DNA of 64,000 nucleotides from TMP-7 sp038212445 (GCA_038212445.1 JBBQUM010000028.1:37846-101845); one strand, 5' to 3'; shown: positions 24,499 through 33,539, counted from the stretch's first letter. Translations and numbers: made by a program. Notes: generated by a model not told the origin, from the letters alone.

Positions 24499-25078
24499 GT
24501 TGCTTGCGGCGATGTGCCATCACCAGGACGAGCAAGTACAAGGCAATGAATAAGGCGACGGCGAATCCGACTAAGTGCCAGAGATGGGCCTTTAGCCAGG
24601 GATAGGATTCCTGGCCGAGTCTCTGTCCCAGGTACGCCAGGCCAATGTAACGCGGAATGCGAGCCGCGAGGAACACTGCCAGAAAGGTTAGTGGCTTGAC
24701 CTCGAATACCGCGGCACACAGCAGGAAGAATTTAAGCGGCAGGGGGATGATGGGGACGAACGCAGGGATGAAGACGGTGACGAGCCCGTAATGCTGGAAC
24801 CACTGTTCGAACTTCCGGAAGCGAGGGCGAGAGCGATACTTAGCAAGCGTCGCTTCACCGCCCTTTCGTCCGGCAAAAAACAGGATCATGTTGCCGATGC
24901 ACGACCCGACTATTGTCAGCATCGCCAGCCAGTAAGCGTCATCCGGACGGTTGGCGGCGATGAGGAGGAAGAACGCGTCGAGTCCCCCTGGCGTCGGCAG
25001 TCCGGCGCCGTCGATGATGCTGAAGAAGAAAAGGCCCAGAGGACCCCATGCGGTGAGTGTGGCGACGATCGACTTCAC
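24482..25078 (-). CDS. DedA/SNARE-associated (VTT) membrane protein
   Basis: A 198-residue polytopic protein. DGAGLPTPGGLDAFFLLIAA, GRKGG and VPIIPLPLKFFLL with the helix-loop pattern match the DedA/VTT family (YqaA-like). Such proteins are linked to lipid-carrier flipping and membrane homeostasis. It overlaps the start of ligA's downstream end by 4 bp (ATGA at 25075-25078), so it is translated after ligA on one mRNA. No damage seen. Confidence 0.85.
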   Translation of the reverse strand: MKSIVATLTAWGPLGLFFFSIIDGAGLPTPGGLDAFFLLIAANRPDDAYWLAMLTIVGSCIGNMILFFAGRKGGEATLAKYRSRPRFRKFEQWFQHYGLVTVFIPAFVPIIPLPLKFFLLCAAVFEVKPLTFLAVFLAARIPRYIGLAYLGQRLGQESYPWLKAHLWHLVGFAVALFIALYLLVLVMAHRRKQLTATK

Positions 25079-27066
25079 TCGCCAAGTTTCTCCAGCAGTT
25101 GCTTTTCGTCGATTACGGGCACACCGAGCGCCTGCGCCTTATTCAGCTTTGACCCCGCGTCTTCGCCCGCCACCACGAAGTCGGTCTTCTTACTCACTGA
25201 CCCTGTCACTTTGCCCCCCGCGGCCTCGATCTTCTCTTTCGCATCTTCGCGCTTTAGCGTTGGCATGGTGCCCGTGAGTACGAACACTAGCCCTTCAAGC
25301 ACTCCGCCGGACTCTCGCGGTTTGATTGGATGATCAAACTTCAGCCCCGCGGACCGCAGTTGCTCGAGAAGTTTCAAGTTGCGCGGCTCATCGAAGAACG
25401 TCCGAATGCTGTGCGCGACCTTGGGACCCACCTCGTCCGCTTTCTGCAACTCTTCCATCGATGCTTTAGCAATCACGTCCAGATGCCCGAACGACTCCGC
25501 TAGTATCTGCGCGGTCCGCTCGCCGACAAACGGAATGCCGAGCCCGTTGAGCACCCGCGGCAGCGGTCTCAATTTCGATGTCTCAATATTGGCCGCGATC
25601 TTCTCCGCCGACTTCTTGCCCATGCGCTCGAGTTCGAGGAGTTGCTCGACTGTGAGGCTATAAATGTCGGCGACACCCTTCACCATTCCACGATCGACCA
25701 ACTGCTCCACTAGCACATCACCCATGCCGTCAATATCCATCACGCCGCGCGAAGCGAAATGCCGCGCCGACTCTTTTAGGCGCGCAGGACAGTTGGTATT
25801 GATGCAGCGACTGGCCGCCTCGCCGGGCTCGCGAACGATGTCGCCGCCGCAGACCGGGCAGTTCGACGGCATCTTGAAAGGTGCACGATCCTTGCCCTCG
25901 GCGATGACACGAACCACTTTCGGGATGACGTCGCCCGAGCGCTCAATCACCACGCGGTCGCCGATTTGCAGGCCGAGTCTGCCGATCTCGTCTTCGTTGT
26001 GGAGCGTCGCGTTGGACACCGTGACGCCGCCAACGAAGACAGGCTCGAGCCTCGCCACCGGCGTCAATGCGCCGGTGCGGCCCACCTGGACGCCGATTCC
26101 AAGAACTGTCGTCTCCTTCTGTTGCGCTGGAAACTTGAACGCGATAGCCCAGCGGGGCGCCTTTGCGGTCCACCCGAGCGTGCGCTGTTGCTCGATGGAA
26201 TCAACCTTGGCGACAACGCCGTCAATCTCATACGGCAGAGTCTCTCGCTGCTCCGCCCACTTGTTGCAGAACTCGAACAGCTCGTCGACACCCTTGCACT
26301 TGTGACGGTGCGGATTCACCTTGAAGCCCATCTTGTCGAGCGCGTCGAGCGATTGCCAGTGGCTGGGGAAATGATACTCGCCGTTCACCAGCAGGAAGTA
26401 AGCGTAAAATTCCAATTTGCGCGACGCCGTCATGTTCGGGTCGAGCGCGCGCAGGGCCCCTGCGGCGGCATTGCGCGGATTCACGAATCGCGAAAGCTCT
26501 TCCGCGTCGCGCTCGGCGTTCAGCTTGTCGAAGGAGCGGCGGCTCATAATGGTCTCGCCGCGCGCCTCAAAATCCTTCAGCCCGTCGTGGACCCCGAGAG
26601 GCAGTGTCTTCATCGTGCGCGCATTCGCCGTGACGTCCTCGCCAACTTCGCCATCGCCGCGTGTCACGGCTTGGTGGAACAGTCCCTTGGCGTAGTGAGC
26701 GGCCATCGAAAGGCCGTCCATCTTCAACTCCGCGACGTACTCGTACGGCTGCCCCTTAAGCAAATCGCGCACACGCCGGTCAAACTCGCGCAGTTCGCCT
26801 TCGTTTAGCGCGTTGTCCAGGCTGAGCATCGGCGCGCTGTGCCGAACCTTGACGAAGCCTTCGCGCGGCTTACCGCCGACACGCTGAGTGGGCGAGTCAG
26901 GGGTGATGAGGTCTGGATGCTCCTGCTCGAGCCTCTGTAGCTCGCGCACCAGCGCATCGTACTCGGCGTCTGAAACAGCGGGCTTGTCGAGAACGTAATA
27001 GAGATGCTCATGCCGCCGGATGTCGGCACGCAGCTTTTCAATCTGTTCTTCTGGCTTGTGCTTCAT
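25075..27066 (-). CDS. ligA: NAD-dependent DNA ligase
   Basis: A 663-residue LigA of usual length. It has the adenylation motif with Lys115 (AELKMDG), the OB-fold region, a four-Cys zinc finger (CPVCGG to CINTNCPARL), helix-hairpin-helix repeats, and a C-terminal BRCT domain (GLVFVLTGTMPTLKRED). It seals nicks in replication and repair. It is the first gene of ligA-dedA and is divergent from the diacylglycerol-kinase-like gene with only about 30 bp between starts. Confidence 0.97.
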   Translation of the reverse strand: MKHKPEEQIEKLRADIRRHEHLYYVLDKPAVSDAEYDALVRELQRLEQEHPDLITPDSPTQRVGGKPREGFVKVRHSAPMLSLDNALNEGELREFDRRVRDLLKGQPYEYVAELKMDGLSMAAHYAKGLFHQAVTRGDGEVGEDVTANARTMKTLPLGVHDGLKDFEARGETIMSRRSFDKLNAERDAEELSRFVNPRNAAAGALRALDPNMTASRKLEFYAYFLLVNGEYHFPSHWQSLDALDKMGFKVNPHRHKCKGVDELFEFCNKWAEQRETLPYEIDGVVAKVDSIEQQRTLGWTAKAPRWAIAFKFPAQQKETTVLGIGVQVGRTGALTPVARLEPVFVGGVTVSNATLHNEDEIGRLGLQIGDRVVIERSGDVIPKVVRVIAEGKDRAPFKMPSNCPVCGGDIVREPGEAASRCINTNCPARLKESARHFASRGVMDIDGMGDVLVEQLVDRGMVKGVADIYSLTVEQLLELERMGKKSAEKIAANIETSKLRPLPRVLNGLGIPFVGERTAQILAESFGHLDVIAKASMEELQKADEVGPKVAHSIRTFFDEPRNLKLLEQLRSAGLKFDHPIKPRESGGVLEGLVFVLTGTMPTLKREDAKEKIEAAGGKVTGSVSKKTDFVVAGEDAGSKLNKAQALGVPVIDEKQLLEKLGE

Positions 27067-27098
27067 TCGGTCAATAATGGAAGTTCGGGAGAGGCATC

Positions 27099-28058
27099 AT
27101 CGCTACGTATCAGAATACCGTCCTCATCTACAATCCGGCTGCTGGGAAACTGCGACGCGATCCGGGCAGCATCATTCAACGTATCATCGGCCAGCTTCAG
27201 CAGCACAACATTGTTGCGCGTCCGCAGCCCACTACCGGACCGAACATGGCCGGCGACCTCGCCAAGCAGGCCATCCTCGACGGCGCGGATCTGATTTTGG
27301 CGCTCGGCGGCGACGGCACAATCAACGAAATTGTGAACGGAATGGCCCATTCCGGCGTTCCGCTGGGCATACTTCCGGCCGGCACTGCGAATGTTCTCGC
27401 CATGGAGTTGGGACTTGGCGGCAACGCTGCGCGCGCCATACCGAAGATCGCAGAGTGCGCCCCTGAACGGATTTCTCTCGGACGCCTGCGCAACGCCAAC
27501 GGCGAGCGATATTTCATCTGCATGGCCGGCGTGGGCCTGGACGCTGAAATCGTCTATAACATCAACGCCGATCTGAAGAAGGCCATCGGCAAAGTGGCCT
27601 ACTGGATCGCCGGGTTTTCGCATCTCACCAAGCGCATCGCCGAGTTCCAGACGGCTGTCGGCGGGGAGAGACGGAAGGTGGGTTTTGCGCTCGCCAGCCG
27701 CGTCCGCAACTACGGCGGCGATTTGACGATCGCCAGCGGCGCAAACCTGCTCGAGCACGAATTCGAGACGATCCTGTTCGATGGCGGCAACCCGCTCCGG
27801 TACATGGTGTACTTCCTCGGAGTGGCGATCGGGACGCTTCCTCGTATGAACGGGATCACGATCGACCACAGTCGCAGGCTCGAGTTCGACGCACCGACGG
27901 ACCGTCGAATCTATGTGCAAGTGGACGGTGAATACGCGGGCCATCTGCCGGCCACCATCGAGATCGTCGATCAGTCGCTGACGCTGCTGGTTCCAGCTGA
28001 CTTTCGCGAGCGGCTCGGCCTCAAGCTGACTGAGGCCCTGATGCCGGCCGCAGGCTAG
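27099..28058 (+). CDS. Diacylglycerol/lipid kinase (DagK/YegS type) with non-canonical start
   Basis: The kinase core has LALGGDGTINEIVNGM, the ATP-binding GGDGT motif, and PLGILPAGTANVLAMEL. The first ATG in frame (27246) lies after the family's N-terminal strand, TVLIYNPAAGKLRR, which is encoded upstream in the same open frame. That frame opens only after a stop at 27075-27077, and between the stop and the conserved strand there is no ATG, GTG, TTG or CTG. GGGAGAGG (27087-27094) is a strong ribosome-binding site placed just before ATC codons at 27096 and 27099. I place the start at ATC 27099 (319 aa); a one-base error or real frameshift from the ATG at 27079 is the alternative. It probably phosphorylates a lipid at the inner membrane. 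Confidence 0.75.
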   Translation: MATYQNTVLIYNPAAGKLRRDPGSIIQRIIGQLQQHNIVARPQPTTGPNMAGDLAKQAILDGADLILALGGDGTINEIVNGMAHSGVPLGILPAGTANVLAMELGLGGNAARAIPKIAECAPERISLGRLRNANGERYFICMAGVGLDAEIVYNINADLKKAIGKVAYWIAGFSHLTKRIAEFQTAVGGERRKVGFALASRVRNYGGDLTIASGANLLEHEFETILFDGGNPLRYMVYFLGVAIGTLPRMNGITIDHSRRLEFDAPTDRRIYVQVDGEYAGHLPATIEIVDQSLTLLVPADFRERLGLKLTEALMPAAG

Positions 28059-28063
28059 GCCAT

Positions 28064-29638
28064 CTAGCGGACGAACATTTCGCTAAGCACGCGGCCGATG
28101 GCGCCGCTGGGAATCTCGATTTCCAGAATCGCGGCGAGCGTGGGCGCGATGTCGTTCACGGCCACTTGGCCGTCATAGCGGCCGGGCATGATGCTGGGGC
28201 CCATGAAGATCACCGGAACGTGCGTGTCGTAGTTGAACGCTGTGCCGTGCGACGCACCGCGAGCCTCATAGATCCAGTAGGCGTCGGGAATGACGATGAG
28301 GTCGCCCGCGCGCGGAGGGTAGAAGCCGTTGCGGACGCGCTGGCTGAAGCGGTCGGCGATCATCTGGTTGGTCATGATGTCCTCGCGGGTGAAGACGCGG
28401 AACATGTTGGGAAGCGCGCGGACGGCCTCGGCGGCAGTCTTCTCGATGTCGGCTTCCGCAACGTTCTTCTGCTTTGCCAGTTCGCGATTGAAGTAGGGCA
28501 CAGGGCCGGAACTACCGACAATCCACTTGCCCTCACCATATTTCGCCGTGAGCGCGCCTTCAATCGTCTTGAACAATTCAGCCTGGCTGAAGCGTCCACC
28601 GGGCATCTTTCGTGCCTTGTTCACTTCGGGCAGCGGAGCGACGCCATGGTCGGCGGTAAGGACGATGAGGACGTTGTTCAAGCCGACCTTCGCGTCGACA
28701 TACTTCAGGAACTTCTCGAGCAGCAGGTCAGTGCGCAGCGAGATGTCTTTCACCTGCGGATCGTCGGGGCCCACCGCGTGACCCACGTAGTCGTTGGCCG
28801 AGAAGCTCACCGTCAGCAGGTCCGTGTCGGGATGCTTGCCAAGTTGCTCCGCCTCGATCGCGCGTTCCGCAAAGGCTTCAATGAGGTCGTTGCCGTAAGG
28901 CGTGGCCTCGAGACCGTTATAAAACTTAGCGTCCGCCGTGGCCGGCATTGTTTTGAACAACAGCTTCGAGTCAGTGGACTTCCACTCGGAGTTCAGGTAC
29001 TGATCGGCGGGACGCTTGGTGTTGACGTCCTTCACCCACGCTGGAAGATCGGCGAAATACCAACTACTGCTGACCCAATTGCCTGAGTTCCCGTCGAACC
29101 AGTAGGCGCCGTCGGCAGTATGGCCGGCGGGCAGAATCGCACTGCGATCCTTGATCGAGATGCCAATCACTTTGCAGTTCTTGCCGGAGATCTTCAACTC
29201 GTCGCCCACCGTGCTGGCCAGCAGACGGCTCGGAGAGGAGCCCCTGCCCGGCGCGCCAAGCAGTTGAGTGGAGTCATCAGAGACGCTGGTGACGTTCTTG
29301 CCGGTGGTGCGGTCGAACCAGGAGTTGCCGACGATCCCGCTCACAGACGGCGTGGCGCCGCTCATGAACGTCGAGTGTCCGATAGCCGTGACCGTCGGAA
29401 AGTGTTCGTGGTGGGCGTTGGTGAAGATGGCGGCGTTCTTGTAAAAACGTGCGAAGGCGCCCGTGTATTCCTTATGCCACCGGTTGAGATAGTCGAAGCG
29501 AAACTGATCGATGGCGATGCCGATGACGAGTTTCGGCTTAGTCAGTTCGCGTCGGGGGCCAGGCTGGGCAACGAGAACAAGCGAGGAGATGAAAACGGCG
29601 GCAAAGGCCGTACGGGTGCTGATCCAAATGAGATTCAA
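28064..29638 (-). CDS. Exported PafA-type alkaline phosphatase
   Basis: A 524-residue alkaline-phosphatase-superfamily enzyme. It has an N-terminal signal (AFAAVFISSLVLVAQPG). The nucleophile is Thr84 in FPTVTAIGHST. Asn105 (IVGNSWFD) and Lys163/Arg165 (SIKDRSAILPAGH) correspond to the Asn, Lys and Arg that mark PafA-type monoesterases rather than diesterases. Metal-ligand segments include LTADHGVAP and GAFNYDTHV-like text near the end. The start appears to be TTG at 29638, since no ATG lies before the signal peptide. It ends 5 bp from the convergent lipid kinase gene. It should release phosphate in the periplasm. Confidence 0.87.
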   Translation of the reverse strand: MNLIWISTRTAFAAVFISSLVLVAQPGPRRELTKPKLVIGIAIDQFRFDYLNRWHKEYTGAFARFYKNAAIFTNAHHEHFPTVTAIGHSTFMSGATPSVSGIVGNSWFDRTTGKNVTSVSDDSTQLLGAPGRGSSPSRLLASTVGDELKISGKNCKVIGISIKDRSAILPAGHTADGAYWFDGNSGNWVSSSWYFADLPAWVKDVNTKRPADQYLNSEWKSTDSKLLFKTMPATADAKFYNGLEATPYGNDLIEAFAERAIEAEQLGKHPDTDLLTVSFSANDYVGHAVGPDDPQVKDISLRTDLLLEKFLKYVDAKVGLNNVLIVLTADHGVAPLPEVNKARKMPGGRFSQAELFKTIEGALTAKYGEGKWIVGSSGPVPYFNRELAKQKNVAEADIEKTAAEAVRALPNMFRVFTREDIMTNQMIADRFSQRVRNGFYPPRAGDLIVIPDAYWIYEARGASHGTAFNYDTHVPVIFMGPSIMPGRYDGQVAVNDIAPTLAAILEIEIPSGAIGRVLSEMFVR

Positions 29639-29724
29639 GCCAAATTATCTCATGGGGGTTATCGCGCACTTGTGAATTTTCGTCACGGAAATCCGGGCTC
29701 GGCGGGGTAAGCTGGAACTTCCCC

Positions 29725-30789
29725 ATGATGCGATCGACCCTTCTTCTTCTCTTCGCTGCCTCGGCAGCACTCGCTGCGGACAAGGTTGTTGGGGGGCCTT
29801 ATGCAATCAACGTGGGTCCTCGGACCGCGACGGTGGCCTGGATCGTCGAGTCCTCGCAGGCGCATCTGGGTACCAAGCCTGATGCGCTGGATAAGGTGGC
29901 TCCGGCGCTGCGAGTGGAGAAGGTTTCCTACACCGGCCTGCAACCCGGCGGCACTTATTACTACGACATCAACGGTTCGCCTGAAGGCAAGGGCCAGTTC
30001 AAGACACCGCCGGTCGCGGCAGCCGCGTTTTCGTTCGTCGTCTACGGCGACACGCGGACGCGGCATGAAGTGCATCAGCGAGTAGTGGACGCGATGCTCG
30101 CACAGACTCAACCTGACTTCGTCATTCATACGGGCGACCTGGTTCAGGACGGAGCAGACTCAGCGCAGTGGCCGATTTTCTTCGGCATCGAGAAGGAGCT
30201 ATTGCGCAAGACCGTGTTCTTTCCGTCACTTGGCAATCACGAGCGGAACAACCACCAATACTACGAGTTCTTCGACGTGAAAACGCCCTACTATTCATTC
30301 GACTGGGGCTCGGCGCATTTTATCGTGCTGAACAGTGACATCGGCAATGTGGCTACAAGCAATTCCGCGCGTGAGTCCTTTTGGGAGGAGCAAGTGCGAT
30401 GGCTCGAAGAGGATCTAGCCAAAAGCCAGAAGGCGACATTCCGTTTCCTGGTGGCTCACCACCCGCCTCTGACAGCGGTGAAGCGGAGGCAGGGAGACAA
30501 CAAACAGATGTCGGCGTTGATGCCGATGTTCGAGAAATACAAGCTGACGGCCGGCTTTTTTGGTCACGATCATAACTACCAGCACCATGTGAAGAATGGA
30601 GTCCACTACATCGTGACCGGTGGTGGCGGCGCGCCGCTCTACGAAGTAGATGGGGCGATGGAAGGAATCACGCAGAAGGTGGAAAGTATTGAGCATTTCG
30701 TCGGCATCCGCGTGGAGGGCGACAAGGCCCACATTGAAGCGCACGCCGTGGACGGCCGGTTGATCGAGTCAATCGATTTGGGGAAATAG
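29725..30789 (+). CDS. Exported purple acid phosphatase-like metallophosphoesterase
   Basis: A 354-residue protein. It has a signal peptide (LLLLFAASAALAADK), then a fibronectin-like N-terminal domain (YAINVGPRTATVAWIVE, VSYTGLQPGGTYYYDI). The catalytic domain carries the metallophosphoesterase motifs in order: VYGDTR, HTGDLVQDG, LGNHERN, VAHHPP and GHDHNYQ. Phosphate-ester hydrolysis outside the cytoplasm is expected. It is divergent from the PafA-type gene, so two exported phosphatases share one intergenic region. Start is ATG 29725 or the next codon. Confidence 0.9.
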   Translation: MMRSTLLLLFAASAALAADKVVGGPYAINVGPRTATVAWIVESSQAHLGTKPDALDKVAPALRVEKVSYTGLQPGGTYYYDINGSPEGKGQFKTPPVAAAAFSFVVYGDTRTRHEVHQRVVDAMLAQTQPDFVIHTGDLVQDGADSAQWPIFFGIEKELLRKTVFFPSLGNHERNNHQYYEFFDVKTPYYSFDWGSAHFIVLNSDIGNVATSNSARESFWEEQVRWLEEDLAKSQKATFRFLVAHHPPLTAVKRRQGDNKQMSALMPMFEKYKLTAGFFGHDHNYQHHVKNGVHYIVTGGGGAPLYEVDGAMEGITQKVESIEHFVGIRVEGDKAHIEAHAVDGRLIESIDLGK

Positions 30790-31012
30790 GCAGGAACATT
30801 CGCTGGGTGCAGTCTCGTTTCTTCAGATGAAGGTATGCGACGCGCCTGGATTCTCATAACCGCCGTTGGGACGGTCGCCGTTTTGACAGCCGGCGGGATG
30901 ATCCTCGCCGAGGGTGCACTGCGCATCCAGCCGTCGTTCCGCTCACATCCAGATCAACTCGCCGAGTTACGGCTGACGCGCGAGACGCGGCCAACCAATA
31001 CGGAACGTCGAA

Positions 31013-31741
31013 ATGATCGCCGGCGACGGTGCGATTTTGCGGGGCACCCTTCTCCGGCCAGAGTCCGCGACCGGACGCGAAGCGATTCTGCGGCATGGTG
31101 TTGCCTCGAGCCGTTACGGAATGCTGGGGCACGCACGCTATCTGCTCGAAGCCGCCTACATCTGCCTTCTGTCCGACTCACGGGGTCATGGCATCAGCGG
31201 CGGAGAACTGGTCACGTACGGAGTGCGGGAAGCCGCCGACGTGGCGCGTTGGGCGGAATTCCTCGAGCGGCAAGAAGGTGTCACCCGGCTCTACGGACTT
31301 GGCGGGTCGATGGGCGCGGCGGTGTTGCTACAGTCGATTGTGCCGGAGACGCGATTCCGTGCAGTGGTTGCGGAGTGCAGCTTCGACAGCTTTCGCCATG
31401 TCGCAGTCCAACGGCTGGAGCAGTTCACTGGAGTGTCGGCGGGTCCGCTGTTCGTAGCTCCTGTCGAGGCAGGGCTTCTCTATGCGCGACTCCGATATGG
31501 CGTGGACTTGGGCAGTGCGTCGCCGGCCGAGTCGCTGCGGCGTACAAACGTTCCAGTACTATTTGTGTACGGCAGTACCGACCGCAACATCCCGCCGGTG
31601 CACTCCGAACGCCTCATGCGCGTAAGGCCTTCGGCGTCCAGGCTTTGGATCGTTCAAGGCGGTCATCACGTGGACGCGCTCTCCATGGAACCAACTCGCT
31701 TTCCGAAAGCAGTGCTGGAGTGGTTCGCCGAGCACGACTGA
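31013..31741 (+). CDS. Alpha/beta hydrolase, N-terminus separated by a frameshift
   Basis: The frame 31013-31741 encodes a full hydrolase body: GDGAILRGTLLRP, a GGSMG nucleophile elbow (Ser), FVYGSTDRNIP for the Asp loop and GGHHVDAL for the His. A different frame starting at 30835 encodes a membrane anchor (MRRAWILITAVGTVAVLTAGG) and EGALRIQPSFRSHPDQLAEL, which is the N-terminus usually seen on such proteins. The two meet near 30977-31013. Either the gene is frameshifted, or a shortened cytoplasmic protein starts at 31013, preceded by GGAAC. Substrate is unknown. A long shadow frame continues from 30835 to 31752 but loses sense after about 31000. Confidence 0.65.
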   Translation: MIAGDGAILRGTLLRPESATGREAILRHGVASSRYGMLGHARYLLEAAYICLLSDSRGHGISGGELVTYGVREAADVARWAEFLERQEGVTRLYGLGGSMGAAVLLQSIVPETRFRAVVAECSFDSFRHVAVQRLEQFTGVSAGPLFVAPVEAGLLYARLRYGVDLGSASPAESLRRTNVPVLFVYGSTDRNIPPVHSERLMRVRPSASRLWIVQGGHHVDALSMEPTRFPKAVLEWFAEHD

Positions 31742-31782
31742 TTTTCACGTGACAAATCCCGACGCGGTCCGTCTTCGTTTGT

Positions 31783-32373
31783 GTGAAGCGCATAATACTT
31801 TTCGCACTCCTCGGAGGGGCGGCATTCGCCCAGGGCCGCTTGGCCGCATTCAGTACCGGCAAGGCTCTGGGCAATCCGCAGGCACCGATCCGCATTGAAC
31901 TGTTCAGCGACTATCAATGTCCCGCTTGCAAACAGCTTCACGACGAGACCATTACTCCACTGATCAACAATTACGTGAACACCGGCAAGGTGTATTTGGT
32001 GCGGCGTGAGTTCCCGCTGCCGATTCATTCGCACGCGTTGGCAGCGGCGAGGATTGCTTGCGCCGCCGAGCAGATTGGGAAATATCAGCAGGTTTGCGAT
32101 CAGATGTTCCGAACCCAGGAATCCTGGACGCAGAGCGGCGATGTGCTGGGCGCGGCCTGTTCGGTTCTCTCGCCGGCTGACGCGAAGAAACTCCGGGAAC
32201 TGGTGAGCGCGAGCCAAGCGTCACAGACCGTGGAAAGCGATCTGCGCGCCGGTCAAAACGAGAAGCTCAACGGCACGCCCACCATGATCATTACCAAGGT
32301 GGTGAGGCGCTACCCGGTGGCGGGTCCGGTGAGCTACGCGGTGCTGAGCCGGTTTCTAGACAGCCTTCAATAG
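31783..32373 (+). CDS. Exported DsbA-like thioredoxin-fold protein
   Basis: A 196-residue protein with a short signal peptide (IILFALLGGAAFAQG). The thioredoxin-fold active site is C46-P-A-C49 (SDYQCPACKQLHDE), and the cis-proline loop reads NGTPTMII. DsbA-type proteins oxidise or isomerise cysteines outside the cytoplasm. The start is a GTG at 31783. It is followed after 13 bp by a MauE/DoxX-type membrane protein, suggesting a redox pair in which the membrane protein reoxidises or reduces this one. Confidence 0.88.
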   Translation: MKRIILFALLGGAAFAQGRLAAFSTGKALGNPQAPIRIELFSDYQCPACKQLHDETITPLINNYVNTGKVYLVRREFPLPIHSHALAAARIACAAEQIGKYQQVCDQMFRTQESWTQSGDVLGAACSVLSPADAKKLRELVSASQASQTVESDLRAGQNEKLNGTPTMIITKVVRRYPVAGPVSYAVLSRFLDSLQ

Positions 32374-32386
32374 ATTGGGTTCGACG

Positions 32387-32818
32387 ATGACACGCTGGAT
32401 CACCCTCGCGCTGAGACTTGTTCTTGGCGCGATTTTTCTTTACGCGGCATGGACCAAGCTGAGGCAGCCCTGGCTGGTGTTTGCGCTCTCAATTGATGCC
32501 TACAGGCTGTTGCCGGAATGGGCAGTGTTCACTGTGGCGCGCGTGTTGCCGTGGCTCGAACTAGCGCTTGGCGTGATGCTGGTGGCGGGGCTGCAGCTAC
32601 GGCTTACGGCGATGGCAACGGCTACGCTGCTCGCCGGCTTTTACGTCGCTATGATTTATTCGTTTTCGGCCGGCTCGGGCATCGATTGTGGATGCTTCGG
32701 AGTGGGGGAGGCAGTGAGCGCGCGTACGCTGGTGCGCGACGGGTTGCTTCTTGCGGCTGCGGTGGCGCTGGTCATTTCCTCCGGCCGGCGCCGCCGGATG
32801 TCCCTCGCGATGGCGTGA
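32387..32818 (+). CDS. MauE/DoxX-family membrane protein
   Basis: A 143-residue protein with four hydrophobic helices. GIDCGCFGVGE carries the C101-x-C103 motif characteristic of MauE-like proteins, which support disulfide formation in exported enzymes. It directly follows the DsbA-like gene. The ATG at 32387 is used; a TTG at 32375 is in frame but adds only four residues. Its 3' end overlaps the convergent nucleosidase gene by 47 bp. Confidence 0.85.
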   Translation: MTRWITLALRLVLGAIFLYAAWTKLRQPWLVFALSIDAYRLLPEWAVFTVARVLPWLELALGVMLVAGLQLRLTAMATATLLAGFYVAMIYSFSAGSGIDCGCFGVGEAVSARTLVRDGLLLAAAVALVISSGRRRRMSLAMA

Positions 32819-33539
32819 AGAGGCGAACCCACTCCGGCAGCGTGTCGAGCAGAGGTCTCATGACGACCGCCGTCCCCTCGATGAATGCCGATTCGTTGCC
32901 GTAGGCCTGTCCACCGGTTGGATTCACGAGGTCGCTGACGCCGCGCAGGATGGCTACGCGCTTCTGATTCCGCGAGGCTACCCAAGCGATGGCGCCCGAC
33001 TCCCAGTCGACGACTGAAACACCGTAATGCTGGACGAGAGATTCGACGTCGGCTGGGACGAGGTCACGGTCGGCTGACAGGAGCGGCAAACGCGCTACCG
33101 GCAATGGTGGATTCGATGCCCAGGACGTGTCGAGATCGACGGTGTAGTGCCGGACCGCCTCATCGGGGTCGCCCATCGCTTCCTTGATGTCGTAGATCAG
33201 GGTGCGAGTGGCGAGGATGTTCGCGAAGCGCTTGATCCGTCCTTCGACGCCGCCGCATGTTCCGATATTGAGAATGCCGGAAGGATTGAAATTCGAGACG
33301 ATCCACTGCGCGGAGGCTGCGGCTGATACCTTGCCCCAGCCTCCCTGGGCTATGAGGGTTCGCTGACCGTCGAGGTTATCGAAGAAGTACTCACCGTACG
33401 GTCCACGCTGGTAGGCGATATGCGGGAAATGCTTTCGCACTTCGCGCCACTCGGCGTTTGCTGAAAGGATCACGGCCACTTGTGGAGGCGGTGGAGTGGC
33501 GACTGCAGCCAGAAGCGCGCGACGCGTAAACAAACTCAT
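32772..33539 (-). CDS. MTA/SAH nucleosidase-like protein with export-type N-terminus
   Basis: A 255-residue phosphorylase/nucleosidase-superfamily protein. It shows LNIGTCGGV, VVDWESGAIA and LRGVSDL, the segments that carry the purine-site and catalytic Glu/Asp of 5'-methylthioadenosine nucleosidases, and Glu30 near the N-terminus (SANAEW). Residues 1-19 (MSLFTRRALLAAVATPPPP) look like a signal with twin arginines, which is unusual for this normally cytoplasmic family. Start 33539 overlaps the purN stop by 4 bp, so it is the third gene of purM-purN. It would split purine nucleosides, linking salvage to the pur genes. Confidence 0.78.
   Translation of the reverse strand: MSLFTRRALLAAVATPPPPQVAVILSANAEWREVRKHFPHIAYQRGPYGEYFFDNLDGQRTLIAQGGWGKVSAAASAQWIVSNFNPSGILNIGTCGGVEGRIKRFANILATRTLIYDIKEAMGDPDEAVRHYTVDLDTSWASNPPLPVARLPLLSADRDLVPADVESLVQHYGVSVVDWESGAIAWVASRNQKRVAILRGVSDLVNPTGGQAYGNESAFIEGTAVVMRPLLDTLPEWVRLFTPSRGTSGGAGRRK

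Noticed and set aside
30835..31752. Single 305-codon protein from 30835
   Set aside because: Only the first 55 codons make sense as an anchor; the rest is a shifted reading of the hydrolase.
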